NCBI GenBank assembly: GCA_021399435.1 | Contig: JAJTUP010000001.1 | Coordinates: 186,001-250,000 of the forward strand | Source of the DNA: Diaporthe sp. PMI_573 | Taxonomy: Eukaryota > Ascomycota > Sordariomycetes > Diaporthales > Diaporthaceae | Direction: 5' to 3' | DNA: 64,000 nucleotides | Shown: positions 24,588 to 34,963 of the stretch, one piece after another | Position numbering within the stretch: position 1 is the first letter of the stretch | Layout: every line of letters starts with the position of its first letter | Program-made: the position numbers and the translations under genes | Notes under the pieces: generated by a model | What the model was told of the DNA's origin: nothing | Databases searched by the model: none | Seen by the model: only the letters and a program-made list of their open reading frames with translations

Positions 24588-26413
24588 GTCGAGGACGATC
24601 TAAGATGGAACCTTTACTTCACCAGATGACTCAACTTCAAACCCCCAACGGACAGAAAGAGCGGAGGCTGCTCTTCTATACCCGCATGATGGCAAGTACT
24701 GTAAGCTTGACCCCGCCCATACCTCACTGTTTGCTTTTTCAATGTACGGGTTGGGAAATTAGTCGGTGCCATTACCAAGAAGTTGAGACAGCAGCCCTTG
24801 GCCCAGATCACAGCATTCACCAACCTCGGCCCTTTCGGACCTAATCATCCGGATCATCTCGCCGTGGCAATACCATGTGGCATTGCTAGTCTGGGCATAG
24901 AAGCTTGCCCTCCGGCAGTTTGAGGATAGTGGACAGATCTATTTCCCAAAGTAATTCCATCCCGTCCATGCAGATAGATCGCAAAGCTTCCGCAATGCCA
25001 TTGTGTGGCGGATCCAAGCAACTGCCGGATCTGTTCATGTCCTTTCGGATAATTTAGTCTTGGCGGCTACTATGTTCCAATGGTACATATTATCTGACTA
25101 TACCTTAAGAAACCCCCAATTTATATACGTTAGTGCCTTTCACCTAGCACGCTGCTTGGCATCGTTCCACTGGAGATTTCATATTACTATATCCGTTGCT
25201 CTTCATATTTAGGCGCGGCCTGCAAGGCTCGGTGAGGTGGTTCGCGGTGTGGTACACCACGGTCACCCAATCAATTTGAACCATTTCGCGTCTCGCTTGC
25301 GCATACGCACATGACGGAGCGATAATTCTTCTGCACGACGTTGCAAGTCGTCCCGGACTAATATGAGAAGCAAGAAACGGAAAGCTTGGCCGGACCCTGT
25401 GCTCCTTTGGCGGTTGTAGGACTTGATTTGAAGGCACCATTCAAAGCATAGCCCCAGCTGTTATTAGTACATTTTCCTAGTTAATAGAAGAAACGTTACG
25501 AAGCTTGAGGATGCTTTCATTCAGGCCAGTCACCATGGTCATCATTGTTGTGAGGCAGCTAGATTTGCGCACGTGGTGCAGGGGTGAGAAAGGTTATGTT
25601 GCGTTTTGTCTTAATGGCACACGGTTGTTAGTGTGATCTGTCACATACGAGGGTGAAACGATATTGTCCTTTGTACTCTGAACTCCATCAGACGAGTAAT
25701 GTCCTCATAATATTTACGATTCATGATGCTCAGCCTCAGTGAATTGACTTGCACTAACTGGCTCAGGAACGGTCGAGTTTAGTTGACACTGCTAAATCTC
25801 GGTCTGCTATGAGTGATGTGCTGAGATCAAGGACAACGACAACAGCGACTCGTCTTTGCCAAGGTAGTGATGGACAGTGGAATACCGAAAAATGATTTGG
25901 ATCCACCACGTCAGATGGACCGTATTTTTGGTAGGTGCCTGTGCAATATTGCGGTTGATGGGATCAACTACACCTTAGATTGCGATCGAAGTTATGGCAC
26001 TCGACTGCTTGCCTTTACTCAATGGGCCTTGAATCAACGTTTCCCTGTTATTAGTCATTGTGGCAGATATCTGCACCTTTTTGAGAGGCACATCACCTGT
26101 AAAAGTTCAATATTGTGGGACGGAATAAGTCAGATTGTGTAATAGAACTCGTTGCAATAACATGACGACTGGATAGCTACATATATCAGGGAACTTCGGA
26201 GTTGGTTCAATTTGTCGACTCCGTTCCGTGCCGGAATACCAAACTGTTGGACGATTCTTGATGCCTGCAAATGATTGTTTTGCCTACTCCGCCGGTGTAC
26301 ACACTATATACTCTACCTGGAAACATAAGACTCTGCTTCCATAACTTTCTCTCGACAAATAAATAACTCCCAACCTCAAATGTCGCTAGCGAGAAGGACC
26401 TCTATTGACCCAG
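24588..26413. other. intergenic region, nothing recognised
   Basis: 1.8 kb between the starts of the GMC gene and the end of the F-box-like gene. The GMC promoter lies in its left part; a GTATAGAAG stretch on the minus strand about 90 bp before the GMC start is a weak TATA candidate. The 91-codon frame at 25867-26142 has no family resemblance. Confidence 0.4.
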
Positions 26414-27877
26414 CTACCTGGTCGTTCTCCCACTCGGCTTCCTTGGTGTCCAGCAGCGAATCTTGCGGAAAGGACTCGGGAACATCCTCACGCTCCCATT
26501 AGGGGCCAACAAGGTATCAACAGCCAGATATACCCCGCCTACTTGCCTCGTCCCAATCTCCTGCAACCTGGTCCTGACTTTATTCGCGTTCAGAAAGCCC
26601 GGAAGACGTTGCATAGGAAACTCTTTCATCCATTGCATGCCCGTCTTCAGCGGCGGTATCGGTGCCCGGGCAAGGCCGCTTGCAAATGAGGGCCGCCCCC
26701 TCTCCATGTCCAGCAACGCCGGGAACGGGACCCTCCCGCCGCCGAGGGTGTCACACCACGCGGGGCCCTCGGCGAGCAGAGCAACGTTTACGGCCGTGGT
26801 CACGAAGCAGCGGCCGTCAGGCACCTGTATGAAGGCTTCGTAGCGCCCGAATTCCCATGCCGCCACATCCTGCGGCGTGTTGGCCGTAGGCCTGTCGACT
26901 GTGGTACCCTGGTACAATGGGGGCCTCAAGTCCAGCTCATCCGTTGCGTTGATGGCAAGTATACATGCGCTCGCGGGCGGCGGCTTGGGGCCCGTGGCGA
27001 GCTGCTTCATGGCGGTGGTGATGGGGATCCAGCAAGGTCCGATATGGTGGCCAAGGGTCCGGAGACTGTCACCAGCCCCGCAGTATCCTGTCTTTCGGCC
27101 AAGCTGAGTCGAGCACCAGCTTGGCAGCATGCAGTACACAACCAGCGTGTTGATATTTGGGAGGTCCACTGGTTTGTAGGGTATGCGCGACGATACCTCT
27201 TCAGCGGGCGAGTCAACCACAGGGCTTTGTTGGGTCAAGCCGTGATGATTGCTTAGCTCGCCCGTTCCCAGGAGGGCCGGACAAACAGAGGCGACGCGTA
27301 TTCGGACATGATGCATACGAGGCATCACACGTCGGAGGGAATCACAGAGGTGTGGACGATCTACCCCGTTTTGTATGTCAAGACCTAGCGTATCAAGCTC
27401 CAAACTGGTACATCCGGCTGGAAGGGCATCCACGAGGTTTGCAATGGTGCTTCGCTTCAGAAGGCTGTTACCCCGGGCCTCAACGGACAAGGAAAACGAA
27501 GCAAGGTTGTCCAACTTCTTCAGAATTGGGATGATGCCCCGTATCTTCCCATCCAATTGAGGGTGAAGCATCACATGGCTCGGGCTTAACCCGGTCGGGA
27601 GAACTGACAAGTTTCGCATTCGTTGATCCAGTTCGTCTTCTTTGGAGATCAGAAGTGTCAAGGTTCGCACTTGTGGGCCATAATCGAGCCGGAACGAGTT
27701 CTGAAACGGAACCATGCGTGTGTTGTCCAGCACAATGTGCTTATAGAATATTGGTGAGGTGATCTGATGCCAGATCTGACTGACCCGGAGGCAGACAAGC
27801 GTGTCGTTTTTATTGGAGCCTCCAGACGTGACCTGGGCGATGATCATGCACAAGATTTCGATGCTGATTGAATCCAT
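26414..27877 (-). CDS. F-box-like protein
   Basis: A single exon of 487 residues. The N-terminus (MDSISIEILCMIIAQV, then VCLRVSQIWHQITSPIFYKHIVL) has the spacing and Leu/Ile-Pro-Trp pattern of the F-box-like domains that begin many fungal proteins of unknown target. The middle resembles weak leucine-rich segments (LTLLISKED, LEQL-type patterns, LDNLASFSLSVEARG). There is no membrane helix or signal peptide. Such proteins usually recruit a substrate to an SCF ubiquitin ligase through Skp1; that role and the target are inference. The start is the first ATG of the open frame. Confidence 0.65.
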   Translation of the reverse strand: MDSISIEILCMIIAQVTSGGSNKNDTLVCLRVSQIWHQITSPIFYKHIVLDNTRMVPFQNSFRLDYGPQVRTLTLLISKEDELDQRMRNLSVLPTGLSPSHVMLHPQLDGKIRGIIPILKKLDNLASFSLSVEARGNSLLKRSTIANLVDALPAGCTSLELDTLGLDIQNGVDRPHLCDSLRRVMPRMHHVRIRVASVCPALLGTGELSNHHGLTQQSPVVDSPAEEVSSRIPYKPVDLPNINTLVVYCMLPSWCSTQLGRKTGYCGAGDSLRTLGHHIGPCWIPITTAMKQLATGPKPPPASACILAINATDELDLRPPLYQGTTVDRPTANTPQDVAAWEFGRYEAFIQVPDGRCFVTTAVNVALLAEGPAWCDTLGGGRVPFPALLDMERGRPSFASGLARAPIPPLKTGMQWMKEFPMQRLPGFLNANKVRTRLQEIGTRQVGGVYLAVDTLLAPNGSVRMFPSPFRKIRCWTPRKPSGRTTR

Positions 27878-28512
27878 TGTCGGACAGTCAATGCTGGATG
27901 GGCCAGGTCACAATCGACTGCCACTCGCGGAGGTTGAGGTTTGTTGCCGCTGGACAGATCAGCTGAATTTATGTTCACGGTCTGTTACACTCAACTCGCC
28001 AGCTACGTTTAGGTTGACGAACTTTTGTACCCGCTAAAGTCACCAACTGCATTTATCCTTGCGGACGTTTGTCGCTGCGGAACGCACCAACTGTATTGTA
28101 CTTGTGCCGACGCACTAAGCCCAACCCTTCAGTATCATTAGCCGAATTTGATCATTTTTTCCCCCTTGGCTGCCCTGTTTGCTCCCTCTAACCAGACTTG
28201 AGCCTGATCAACATCAAGACGTCGAGAAGCTTGGCAATAGCGTCGGCGCGCGCACGGGTCCCACCAGGTAGTCCAACTCTCAAGACATTGAGAGAGTCTC
28301 AGCTGCACAGTATCAAAGCGGTATGTAGATTATGTTATTGGTGACAAGAAAACGCCCAGTGCATAGTTAATCTGGCTTAGAGAATGGCTGCTTGGATGAC
28401 AATTTGATCATAGATTCAGGTAATGACTGTCCAGAAAATGCCCCTTGCCTATACAACCCACTTTTTCTTCTCAAGTACATGCATTTGAAATTCCTGGTGC
28501 AAATTTGGCGAC
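27878..28512. other. intergenic region, nothing recognised
   Basis: 0.6 kb holding the F-box-like gene promoter and the 3' end of the SGNH-like gene. No element recognised. Confidence 0.4.
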
Positions 28513-29109
28513 TCAACCCCAGAATCCTAGCGCCTGCTTGCCCAGTGTTACCTGCCCACCGCCGTTGGCATGGCATCCGTCAGCTACTTCTTGGCTGTAC
28601 AGTACAAACGCACCAGGGTAGGTCACATTCTGGGAGGTGTCCGCAGCGGCCTGTTTGGCGAGGCCATCAGTCAGTGCTGGCCCGTTGGGCCCAGCCAGGG
28701 GGCAAGTATGCCCGTTGTCGTACAGTGGCTGACCGGTGACGTAGATCGTTGGGTTCGGGGCTGCGTGCTGGCGGGCATTGGCGATGAGCAGTTTGACCTC
28801 GTCGTAGGTCGCACCAGGGTTTTGGAAGATGCAGATCTGTACCCAGACCGCTGTCGGTTTGCCATACTGAGCGACCTGCTGGTCAAACTTCTGCCACGCC
28901 GGCGAGTTGCTGTTGGTCCATGACTGCACAACCAGGCCTCCGGTTCCGTAGGGACCCCACATCCGCTGACCCCCGACGGTGACATAGCCCTGAGCGACGT
29001 TCTCTCCCATGGAGCAGCCGATGAAGCCCATCGAGTGGGCCGGTTCTGCGGCCCAAGCTGTAGCCGCAGCCGCGAGGAGGTGGACGAAAGGGAAATGCAT
29101 GATTGGCAA
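28513..29109 (-). CDS. secreted SGNH-hydrolase-like protein
   Basis: A single exon of 198 residues. A signal peptide occupies about residues 1-21 (MPIMHFPFVHLLAAAATAWA). The mature part starts with MGFIGCSMGENVAQGY, in which Ser33 sits where the nucleophile of an SGNH/GDSL-type hydrolase would be. The C-terminus has DGCHANGGG with Asp177 and His180 in a D-x-x-H arrangement, the third motif of that superfamily. A central PTIYVTGQPLYDNGHTC could carry the oxyanion residues. These are my inferences from motif order; I do not recognise a named subfamily. If correct it would be a small extracellular esterase or similar hydrolase. A 96-bp tandem duplication lies about 190 bp upstream. Confidence 0.6.
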   Translation of the reverse strand: MPIMHFPFVHLLAAAATAWAAEPAHSMGFIGCSMGENVAQGYVTVGGQRMWGPYGTGGLVVQSWTNSNSPAWQKFDQQVAQYGKPTAVWVQICIFQNPGATYDEVKLLIANARQHAAPNPTIYVTGQPLYDNGHTCPLAGPNGPALTDGLAKQAAADTSQNVTYPGAFVLYSQEVADGCHANGGGQVTLGKQALGFWG

Positions 29110-29308
29110 TCTTTTGTGTGTGATAATGTTTCAAGATCCGTGCAGTGAGTGATATCTGAAAAAAGTAACACCCTTTTTTGGAGGCTCAGCGAGTCTAGAT
29201 ATAGCTGTTCCAACGGCTCGGCGAAAAGCACGATCCCAGTATTTGAGTGAAGTCCAAAATGGATCACGGAGCGACCCCGCGGGGCCTTACTGTTTGTGAA
29301 ATCACCGC

Positions 29309-29500
29309 AATAACAACCTCATGAGCCTGAGAGGCGACAAAGGTTCGGGAAGAGGACTCGGTAGTTTTTCCTTCGTATTTCGTGGTTTCCTGGTGAATCA
29401 CCGTAATAACAACCTCATGAGCCTGAGCGGCGACGAAGGTTCGGGAAGAGGACTCGGTAGTTTTGCCTTCGCATTTCGTAGTTTCCTCGTGATGACACTG
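29309..29500. repeat. imperfect 96-bp tandem duplication (two copies)
   Basis: A unit beginning AATAACAACCTCATGAGCCT at 29309 recurs at 29405 with a period of 96 bp and about 90 percent identity by eye. Further short echoes (CTCGGTAATTTCGTA, CTCGGTAACTTCGTA) follow to about 29573. Because 96 is divisible by three, the minus strand stays open across it (29264-29668) with a repeated TTESSSRTFVA motif, but the surroundings do not look coding. It lies upstream of the secreted SGNH-like gene. Confidence 0.75.
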
Positions 29501-29668
29501 TCGTGAGAAAGTGTGATGGTGTTGACTCGGCAGGGTGACTCGGTAATTTCGTACAGCTCGGTAACTTCGTATGCATCTCAGAACGTGTCCATGAGAGCTC
29601 TCACAGTAGACATTGGAATCTGAATCGACCAAGATCACTGGGCGCAAGGGTATCTGTGACACGCCCAC

Positions 29669-30101
29669 TTCGAAGGTGACCTTCCTAATGTGCCGTTCCG
29701 GCTAAAGACTCTCGCGGCTAGAATCACATATACGCCTAAACCATAATTCGTCCCCTCACTGGCGTAGCCCTGCCAAGCATGCACCTCAATTAAGTCACAG
29801 GCTCTCTATTGCGGACCAAGAGCGAATACGATCCCCTCGCTCATTCCTATCTTGGAGTTTTTCAAATACCGAATTACATACCGACAGCTTTAGCGAGGTG
29901 TAACAGCGGATTGCACTATGGACTGCGTGCCCATGACGCCTCTGTGAAACCTAGAGAGTAATTCCTTCTTTTGCAGATGTTGCACACGCCTATGAGGCGG
30001 TTTCATTCTCGCGCTTGGGACCCAGTAGGATTAGCCTAGCCTGCTAGCTACCATTCATCGTTTAATTCTAACATGCTACGCAGGCATCACCTGTGAAGGA
30101 T
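29669..30101. other. intergenic region, nothing recognised
   Basis: About 0.4 kb between the tandem repeat and the short unknown gene. Nothing recognised. Confidence 0.35.
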
Positions 30102-30560
30102 TTATGCTTCGTCATGATTATCACACAGGCTCCTAAAAATATTGTGATCCATCAGGGCTTCACACGCATCCCAACGCCACCTATCCTTAGGTGTAACATT
30201 CATCGAAAAGAGGGAGCGCTCGTGATCTGGACTCAGAGATAAAAGAAATTGTACCTGCTGATTAGAATGTTGTTCTGTCAGCGGTGCGTTGGTGAAATTG
30301 CGGCGTAATGGCACATCGAAGTCAGACAGGACAGCTTTTGCCTTCCCTAGAAAGCCTGGACAAATTTCGATATAATGCACAAGTGGCCAGTCGTCTTCCA
30401 TGTGACAATCGCCGCCATTAACAACACAGGTCCGTTGTCCATCGAGGATTTTAGCGAACGTGTACTCGGCAACCGCCGTTGCCAAGGAATTCGTAAGAGC
30501 TCGACGCAGAGGTTGCAGGTGACCTGCATCTAGAAATTCCAACGATGCCATGGTTTTCAA
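30102..30560 (-). CDS. short paralogue of the conserved unknown protein at 21287
   Basis: A single open frame of 152 residues. Its PLRRALTNSLATAVAEYTFA followed by KILDG lines up with FCRAIRNILHSKPAEFTFAQ-LVDG of the 343-residue protein at 21287, and ICPGFLGKAKAVLSDFDVPL lines up with LCPGAMDKARAFRDSFEPAS there. The central and WAENWIFGG parts of the larger protein are missing, and only a weak echo (C...DHNIFR against C..EHNIYR) remains near the end. It is therefore either a reduced paralogue or a gene remnant. No intron is needed. No signal peptide or membrane segment. Function unknown. Confidence 0.5.
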   Translation of the reverse strand: MKTMASLEFLDAGHLQPLRRALTNSLATAVAEYTFAKILDGQRTCVVNGGDCHMEDDWPLVHYIEICPGFLGKAKAVLSDFDVPLRRNFTNAPLTEQHSNQQVQFLLSLSPDHERSLFSMNVTPKDRWRWDACEALMDHNIFRSLCDNHDEA

Positions 30561-30805
30561 GCAACGACCTTTAAGTCTGTGAGAGATGAATCGCTCGGCA
30601 GAGGCACAGTAGTGCGTCTGTTCTCGTCTATTGGTTTGGCCGGGCTATTCTTGTACCACCCATTGGCGTCTTACCAGCAGTCCCCACCAAGCTTAAGCGA
30701 GGATTCCTCAGGGGCAGGGGGGAGCCAATAGGTTCTGACAAAACACGCGAGCCGGGGGCCGCATATTCTCGTGGAACGTCGCCACCGTACTACCATTTTA
30801 CCCTC

Positions 30806-32767
30806 ATGGATGCCATGGATGACCATGAGAGCAGCAATTTAGGCCTAGAATATCAGCACGAGACTCTCCCTGATGCCTCATGTTACATTAGGCTGCTGAC
30901 TGCAAAACCTTACGACGGAGATGGCCCGCACACGCTCGAGTGCGAATTGACGACATGGCACATCGATACCAGCCCGACCTTCTACGCAATCTCCTACAGC
31001 TGGGGCGATCCAGCCCACACCGCCCTCCTGCGCGTCAATGGCCGCCCGATGAGCGTGACGCAGAACTGCGAGGTCGCGCTCTGTCAAGTCAAACTTTGCA
31101 GTCCTAAGCTCCTCAACCGTCAACATTTGAGGCAACGCGAGAGATGCTACTATTGGTGTGACGCGGTCTGCATCGATCAGCGGAACCAGGCCGAGAAGGA
31201 GGCGCAGGTGGCCGCGATGGGGCGCATCTACCGGCGCGCTGAGCAGGTGCTGGCATGCCTCGGCGCGCCCGTCGAGGGCACCGACAGCCCATTCCTTTTC
31301 TGCAAACTCCGGTCGCGTTCAAGGCAGCTGGGACGAATCGGGGAGCACTGGCTGCCGCAGGGCGAGTTCCAACTTGATGTTGCCCGGCTGACCGATGCCA
31401 AGTGGACCCGAATGGTGACCTTGTTCCTCTTGAGCATGCCGAGGTGCAGCATCATCCGCCTCTGCAGGGCCCTGGAGTGTCTCCTCGGGACCCCTTACTT
31501 TCAACGCACGTGGATATGCCAGGAACTGTTCTTGGGCAGAAGGGTCAGCGTCTGCTGCGGGTTGGACTATGTTCCTATCAGTGCAATCTACGGGCTGGCT
31601 CAAGTCAGTACCTTTTTGTCCTCTTCATGGAGCATCAAGCCTGTTGATTGCCTGTGGGGGTTGTCTCACCCTTGGATACCGAAACAACAATTGCGTCGTT
31701 ACAACTGCGCCTTGACAAGATATTGTCTATGGCTGTTGAGTGCAGGCTCCTCGCCAAACCCTCAAAGAAGAAGCCTTGGTTCCCTCATGTGGAAAATCAG
31801 GTACCAGGGATGTGGAGATATAAGAGACAAGGTTTACGGAACACTCTCTATGGTGAGATGGCTTGACGATGAAGCAATCTCTGTGGACTATGACCGAGAT
31901 ACTTTTGATCTCGCAATCCAGGTCATGGCAACTATTAGAAAGCAGCCAGGTGCTTGGGATGGTCGTTGGTACGACGCGGCCGCCAACGTTGCTCGAAACC
32001 TGCGACTGGGAACTCAGCCTTCGGCTAAACTCGCTGCACAAATTCGGAAAAGACGCTTTGATGTGTCCAGCCCCGTGGGCATCATTATGGGATCAAGATC
32101 CCCTCAAGAGTCGCCATTTGCAGGGGAGCCTCAACAACACGATACGTATTGGGGTTATCGTCTAGTTAAAACAGGCAATCAGTGGGCATTTGAGGGAATA
32201 TCTGCGCCGTTGCCCGGACTCGCAGAAGGCAGAACTGCAAGGATTCGGAGTTGGAGCGCAGATTCACGACCTCGGATTGGTGATGAGGTACCCCAGGATT
32301 CAAAGCTGGACGATGTGCTTCTCCCACCAACGGCCCAGCCAGGTGATTGGTGTCTGCTGCACTCTCGAGGCCGCCCTGTATTTCAGCTCGATTCCCAACT
32401 CACGGCCATCAACCATCACTTGAGGATAGACAGAGTCGTTCTGATTGCAAGAGAGGGGTGCCGTGATCCAGGGTATCCTTTGAGTGTCATCGGAAAGGGC
32501 TTGATCCATTCTGGCATGGCTTTCACGCCGTTGGAACAACCTATCGCTACTGAGTTCAAAGTACATCTAGCGGATGAAGATGCTCTTGTTCTTGCAGCCA
32601 CTTCAAGAATGATCGGAGGTTATGGTCATGGTAGGATGGTGGAACCCGCAGGGATTAATGTGTGGGTTTCCGAAAATGAAGCGTCCTGCTACTTTAACAC
32701 GTCAGTGTGCGCGAGCTTGTACTCAAGTTATGCACTTAAACTAAGACAGAGATCTGACGGTGATTAA
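30806..32767 (+). CDS. HET-domain (heterokaryon incompatibility) protein
   Basis: A single exon of 653 residues. The three HET blocks are present in order: FYAISYSWGDP at about 59-69, YYWCDAVCIDQRNQAEKEAQ at about 115-134, and QRTWICQELFLGRRVSVCCG near 233-252. The C-terminal 400 residues show no recognised domain and no NACHT or repeat module. HET proteins trigger programmed cell death when genetically different hyphae fuse, or act in other recognition responses. Partner and trigger are unknown. It is the first of two HET genes in this window. Confidence 0.85.
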   Translation: MDAMDDHESSNLGLEYQHETLPDASCYIRLLTAKPYDGDGPHTLECELTTWHIDTSPTFYAISYSWGDPAHTALLRVNGRPMSVTQNCEVALCQVKLCSPKLLNRQHLRQRERCYYWCDAVCIDQRNQAEKEAQVAAMGRIYRRAEQVLACLGAPVEGTDSPFLFCKLRSRSRQLGRIGEHWLPQGEFQLDVARLTDAKWTRMVTLFLLSMPRCSIIRLCRALECLLGTPYFQRTWICQELFLGRRVSVCCGLDYVPISAIYGLAQVSTFLSSSWSIKPVDCLWGLSHPWIPKQQLRRYNCALTRYCLWLLSAGSSPNPQRRSLGSLMWKIRYQGCGDIRDKVYGTLSMVRWLDDEAISVDYDRDTFDLAIQVMATIRKQPGAWDGRWYDAAANVARNLRLGTQPSAKLAAQIRKRRFDVSSPVGIIMGSRSPQESPFAGEPQQHDTYWGYRLVKTGNQWAFEGISAPLPGLAEGRTARIRSWSADSRPRIGDEVPQDSKLDDVLLPPTAQPGDWCLLHSRGRPVFQLDSQLTAINHHLRIDRVVLIAREGCRDPGYPLSVIGKGLIHSGMAFTPLEQPIATEFKVHLADEDALVLAATSRMIGGYGHGRMVEPAGINVWVSENEASCYFNTSVCASLYSSYALKLRQRSDGD

Positions 32768-34276
32768 ATCTAATTGAATTCGAGAGTGGATTCCTTCCCG
32801 TCTAAGTAGCTTCGCGAATGTGCATTATTAAGGGGCGACTAACAGCGCCATGCAAATATTTCACAATATTGGTGGGCCAAGAAGCCTTTTTGTCCTTGCA
32901 GAACACGTGTACTGATGGAATTGTTTTACAGGTAATGTAGTATACATTGGCCGAAGCTGGAGATATTAACTTCCAAACCAAGAAGTAGGGAGGCCTAAAT
33001 GGGGCGGGACTCCAGCATTTGTGTCCCCGAATGACAGGATGCATCAAACCTTGAAATTCCGTATGATTCCATCTGCATCCCAGGCACAGATACGCCCCAA
33101 TTTTGACGGTCGTGTGAGTCCCCAAATCATTGAGAATGTCAATATCCTATTCACAGTACCCAGTTCTTATTTTGAGTTGTGTGGCAACTTGGAAGCGTGG
33201 ATCAAATCCACTTGTTCTGCTCTACAGCAGGAATTATTAACCTCAATTGAGCTAAGCATGCTACGGCCTCTACCGCTGGACTCCATGTTACCAATTGTGG
33301 CTGTCTCTTGACAGAGGTATCATCTAGTCGCTCCGTAGCATACCATTTCTCCTCATCTCCATGATCCTCCGTTACTTGGCTCAACTCGCTCAATCATGCT
33401 GCATCTATTTACATGTGATGTATTGCTTACTCGACTCAGCCGCTTTGGTCAAGGTCGTTCACTGGCGGGCGCCGCCTGCACATTCCGTGTTACATCTGCC
33501 GGGTGGAAAGAGAGGGATCTTCATCAAGACGGAAGGTGGAATACACACCCACGTGGCAAACTCGATGCCAGAAATTCCGAGACTCATTTGTGCAAGCATG
33601 TTTCGAGGGCCAAGAGGTTCTCATATTCGGCCTATTAGCGTCTGAGGTTGAACAGCTGCGAAGTGATTGGAACGACCAAGACTCCGTGTGACGACTTCTA
33701 CTTTCTAATTCCTAAATGAACTAGGACAAACCAGTCTATCTATTTCGGGAAGCGACTTTCCGTATTTGGATATATCATGTGAGCCTTCGCACGAGGGAGT
33801 CACGGAGTTAGACACACTATCCAAACGGAGTTGATGTACATCAGCCAAAGTGAGCTACTGCCTAGTCTTATACATCACCTGATAGCGGAGGTGAGGTACA
33901 TGTTGAGTCTGGAATACCCGGTGTGCCACATGCGCAAAGGCTGCCGAGACAATTTGCGCGTTCCCACGCCGGGTGGTTGGGTTTGGAGAATGTTGCCAAG
34001 AACAAGGCGATGCCGGCTAAAATCGTTGTATAGTGCTTCTTATATTTGCGGCGTTGTTCTGGAGTCCGAAATGAGTACGCGATGTCTCTTGTAACTGTAT
34101 TGACTGTATTCCAAGATTTGTGCGGCGATGCGCTGACCTTATTCTTATTGTGTGAACACTGTGATTTAAAAGAGCAACGCAACCTGGTCCGTGACGTCTG
34201 TCGGTCATAAATGCTGATCCCAAATCCAGCTGCCAGTGGATAGCAAAGAAATCCCAAACGTAACAAGCTAGTCGCC
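32768..34276. other. intergenic region upstream of the xylanase
   Basis: 1.5 kb between the HET gene and the xylanase. It contains short frames only. The last 300 bp is the xylanase promoter and includes a GGCTAAA site. A 199-codon minus-strand frame (33868-34467) overlaps the xylanase 5' end in antisense and looks like chance. Confidence 0.45.
34015..34021 (+). promoter_or_regulatory. GGCTAAA site (XlnR/Xyr1-type) upstream of the GH11 xylanase
   Basis: An exact GGCTAAA lies about 256 bp before the xylanase ATG on the same strand. GGCTAAA is the known binding core of the fungal xylanase activator XlnR/Xyr1. A 7-mer alone is weak evidence, but the position before a xylanase gene makes it meaningful. 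Confidence 0.5.
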
Positions 34277-34963
34277 ATGTTCTTCTCATCTTTGCTCACC
34301 ACGCTGGGGCCTCTGTTGGCCATGTGTTCAACAGCATTGTCCTCGCCAATGCCCCTCAACAATGACGAGCCCGATATCGTCGTCGAGCGAGACCTGGCCA
34401 AACGACAAGGCTGGTACTGGTCCAACTGGTCCGAAGGCGGGATCAACCTTCGCTGCACTAACGGCAATGGCGGCAGCTATTCGACTCAATGGTCAGGGAA
34501 AGGCGGTTTCGTGTGCGGCAAAGGATGGAGCCGAGGCAGTAGCAGAGTCGTCACTTACACAGGGACATATGCACCGACTGGTCCGGGGTATCTCGCCGTG
34601 TACGGATGGACCCAGAATCCATTGATCGAGTACTACGTGATCGAGTCGCATGGAGACCTAGCTCCGAATGAGCCGTGGACATCAAAGGGTAACTTCACCT
34701 TCGAGGAAGGCACCTACGAGATCTTCCAGAGTACGCGCGTCAACAAGCCTTCGATCGAGGGGACGAGGACCTTTCAGCAGTACTGGTCCGTCAGACAGGA
34801 GAAGCGAGTTGGCGGATCAGTGACCATGGGGCGTCACTTCGATGAATGGGCCAAGGTGGGCCTGAGATTGGGAAATCACAATTACATGATCCTTGCGACG
34901 GAAGGATATACAGCTGCGGGAGGTAATGGGAGCAGTGGGACATCAAGTATCACCTTGCAGTAG
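34277..34963 (+). CDS. GH11 endo-1,4-beta-xylanase, secreted
   Basis: A single exon of 228 residues. A signal peptide (about 1-22) is followed by a short propeptide ending in a Kex2-like Lys42-Arg43, then the GH11 beta-jelly-roll: SYSTQWSGKGGFVCGKGW, YLAVYGWTQNPLIEYYVIES, PSIEGTRTFQQYWSVRQEKR and NYMILATEGY. The catalytic nucleophile should be Glu118 in IEYY and the acid/base Glu209 in ATEG, both intact. The thumb-like segment PSIEGT is present. Length is normal and no carbohydrate-binding module follows. Cys60 and Cys80 might form a disulfide. It cleaves xylan backbones outside the cell. Regulation by XlnR is suggested by the upstream GGCTAAA. Confidence 0.95.
   Translation: MFFSSLLTTLGPLLAMCSTALSSPMPLNNDEPDIVVERDLAKRQGWYWSNWSEGGINLRCTNGNGGSYSTQWSGKGGFVCGKGWSRGSSRVVTYTGTYAPTGPGYLAVYGWTQNPLIEYYVIESHGDLAPNEPWTSKGNFTFEEGTYEIFQSTRVNKPSIEGTRTFQQYWSVRQEKRVGGSVTMGRHFDEWAKVGLRLGNHNYMILATEGYTAAGGNGSSGTSSITLQ

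Noticed and set aside
29264..29668. 134-codon minus-strand frame over the 96-bp repeat, with a 32-residue repeated unit
   Set aside because: The frame stays open because the period is a multiple of three; outside the repeat it is not protein-like. Kept as a DNA repeat only.
33868..34467. 199-codon minus-strand frame overlapping the xylanase start
   Set aside because: It is antisense to a certain gene, has no domain, and the start region overlaps the xylanase promoter.
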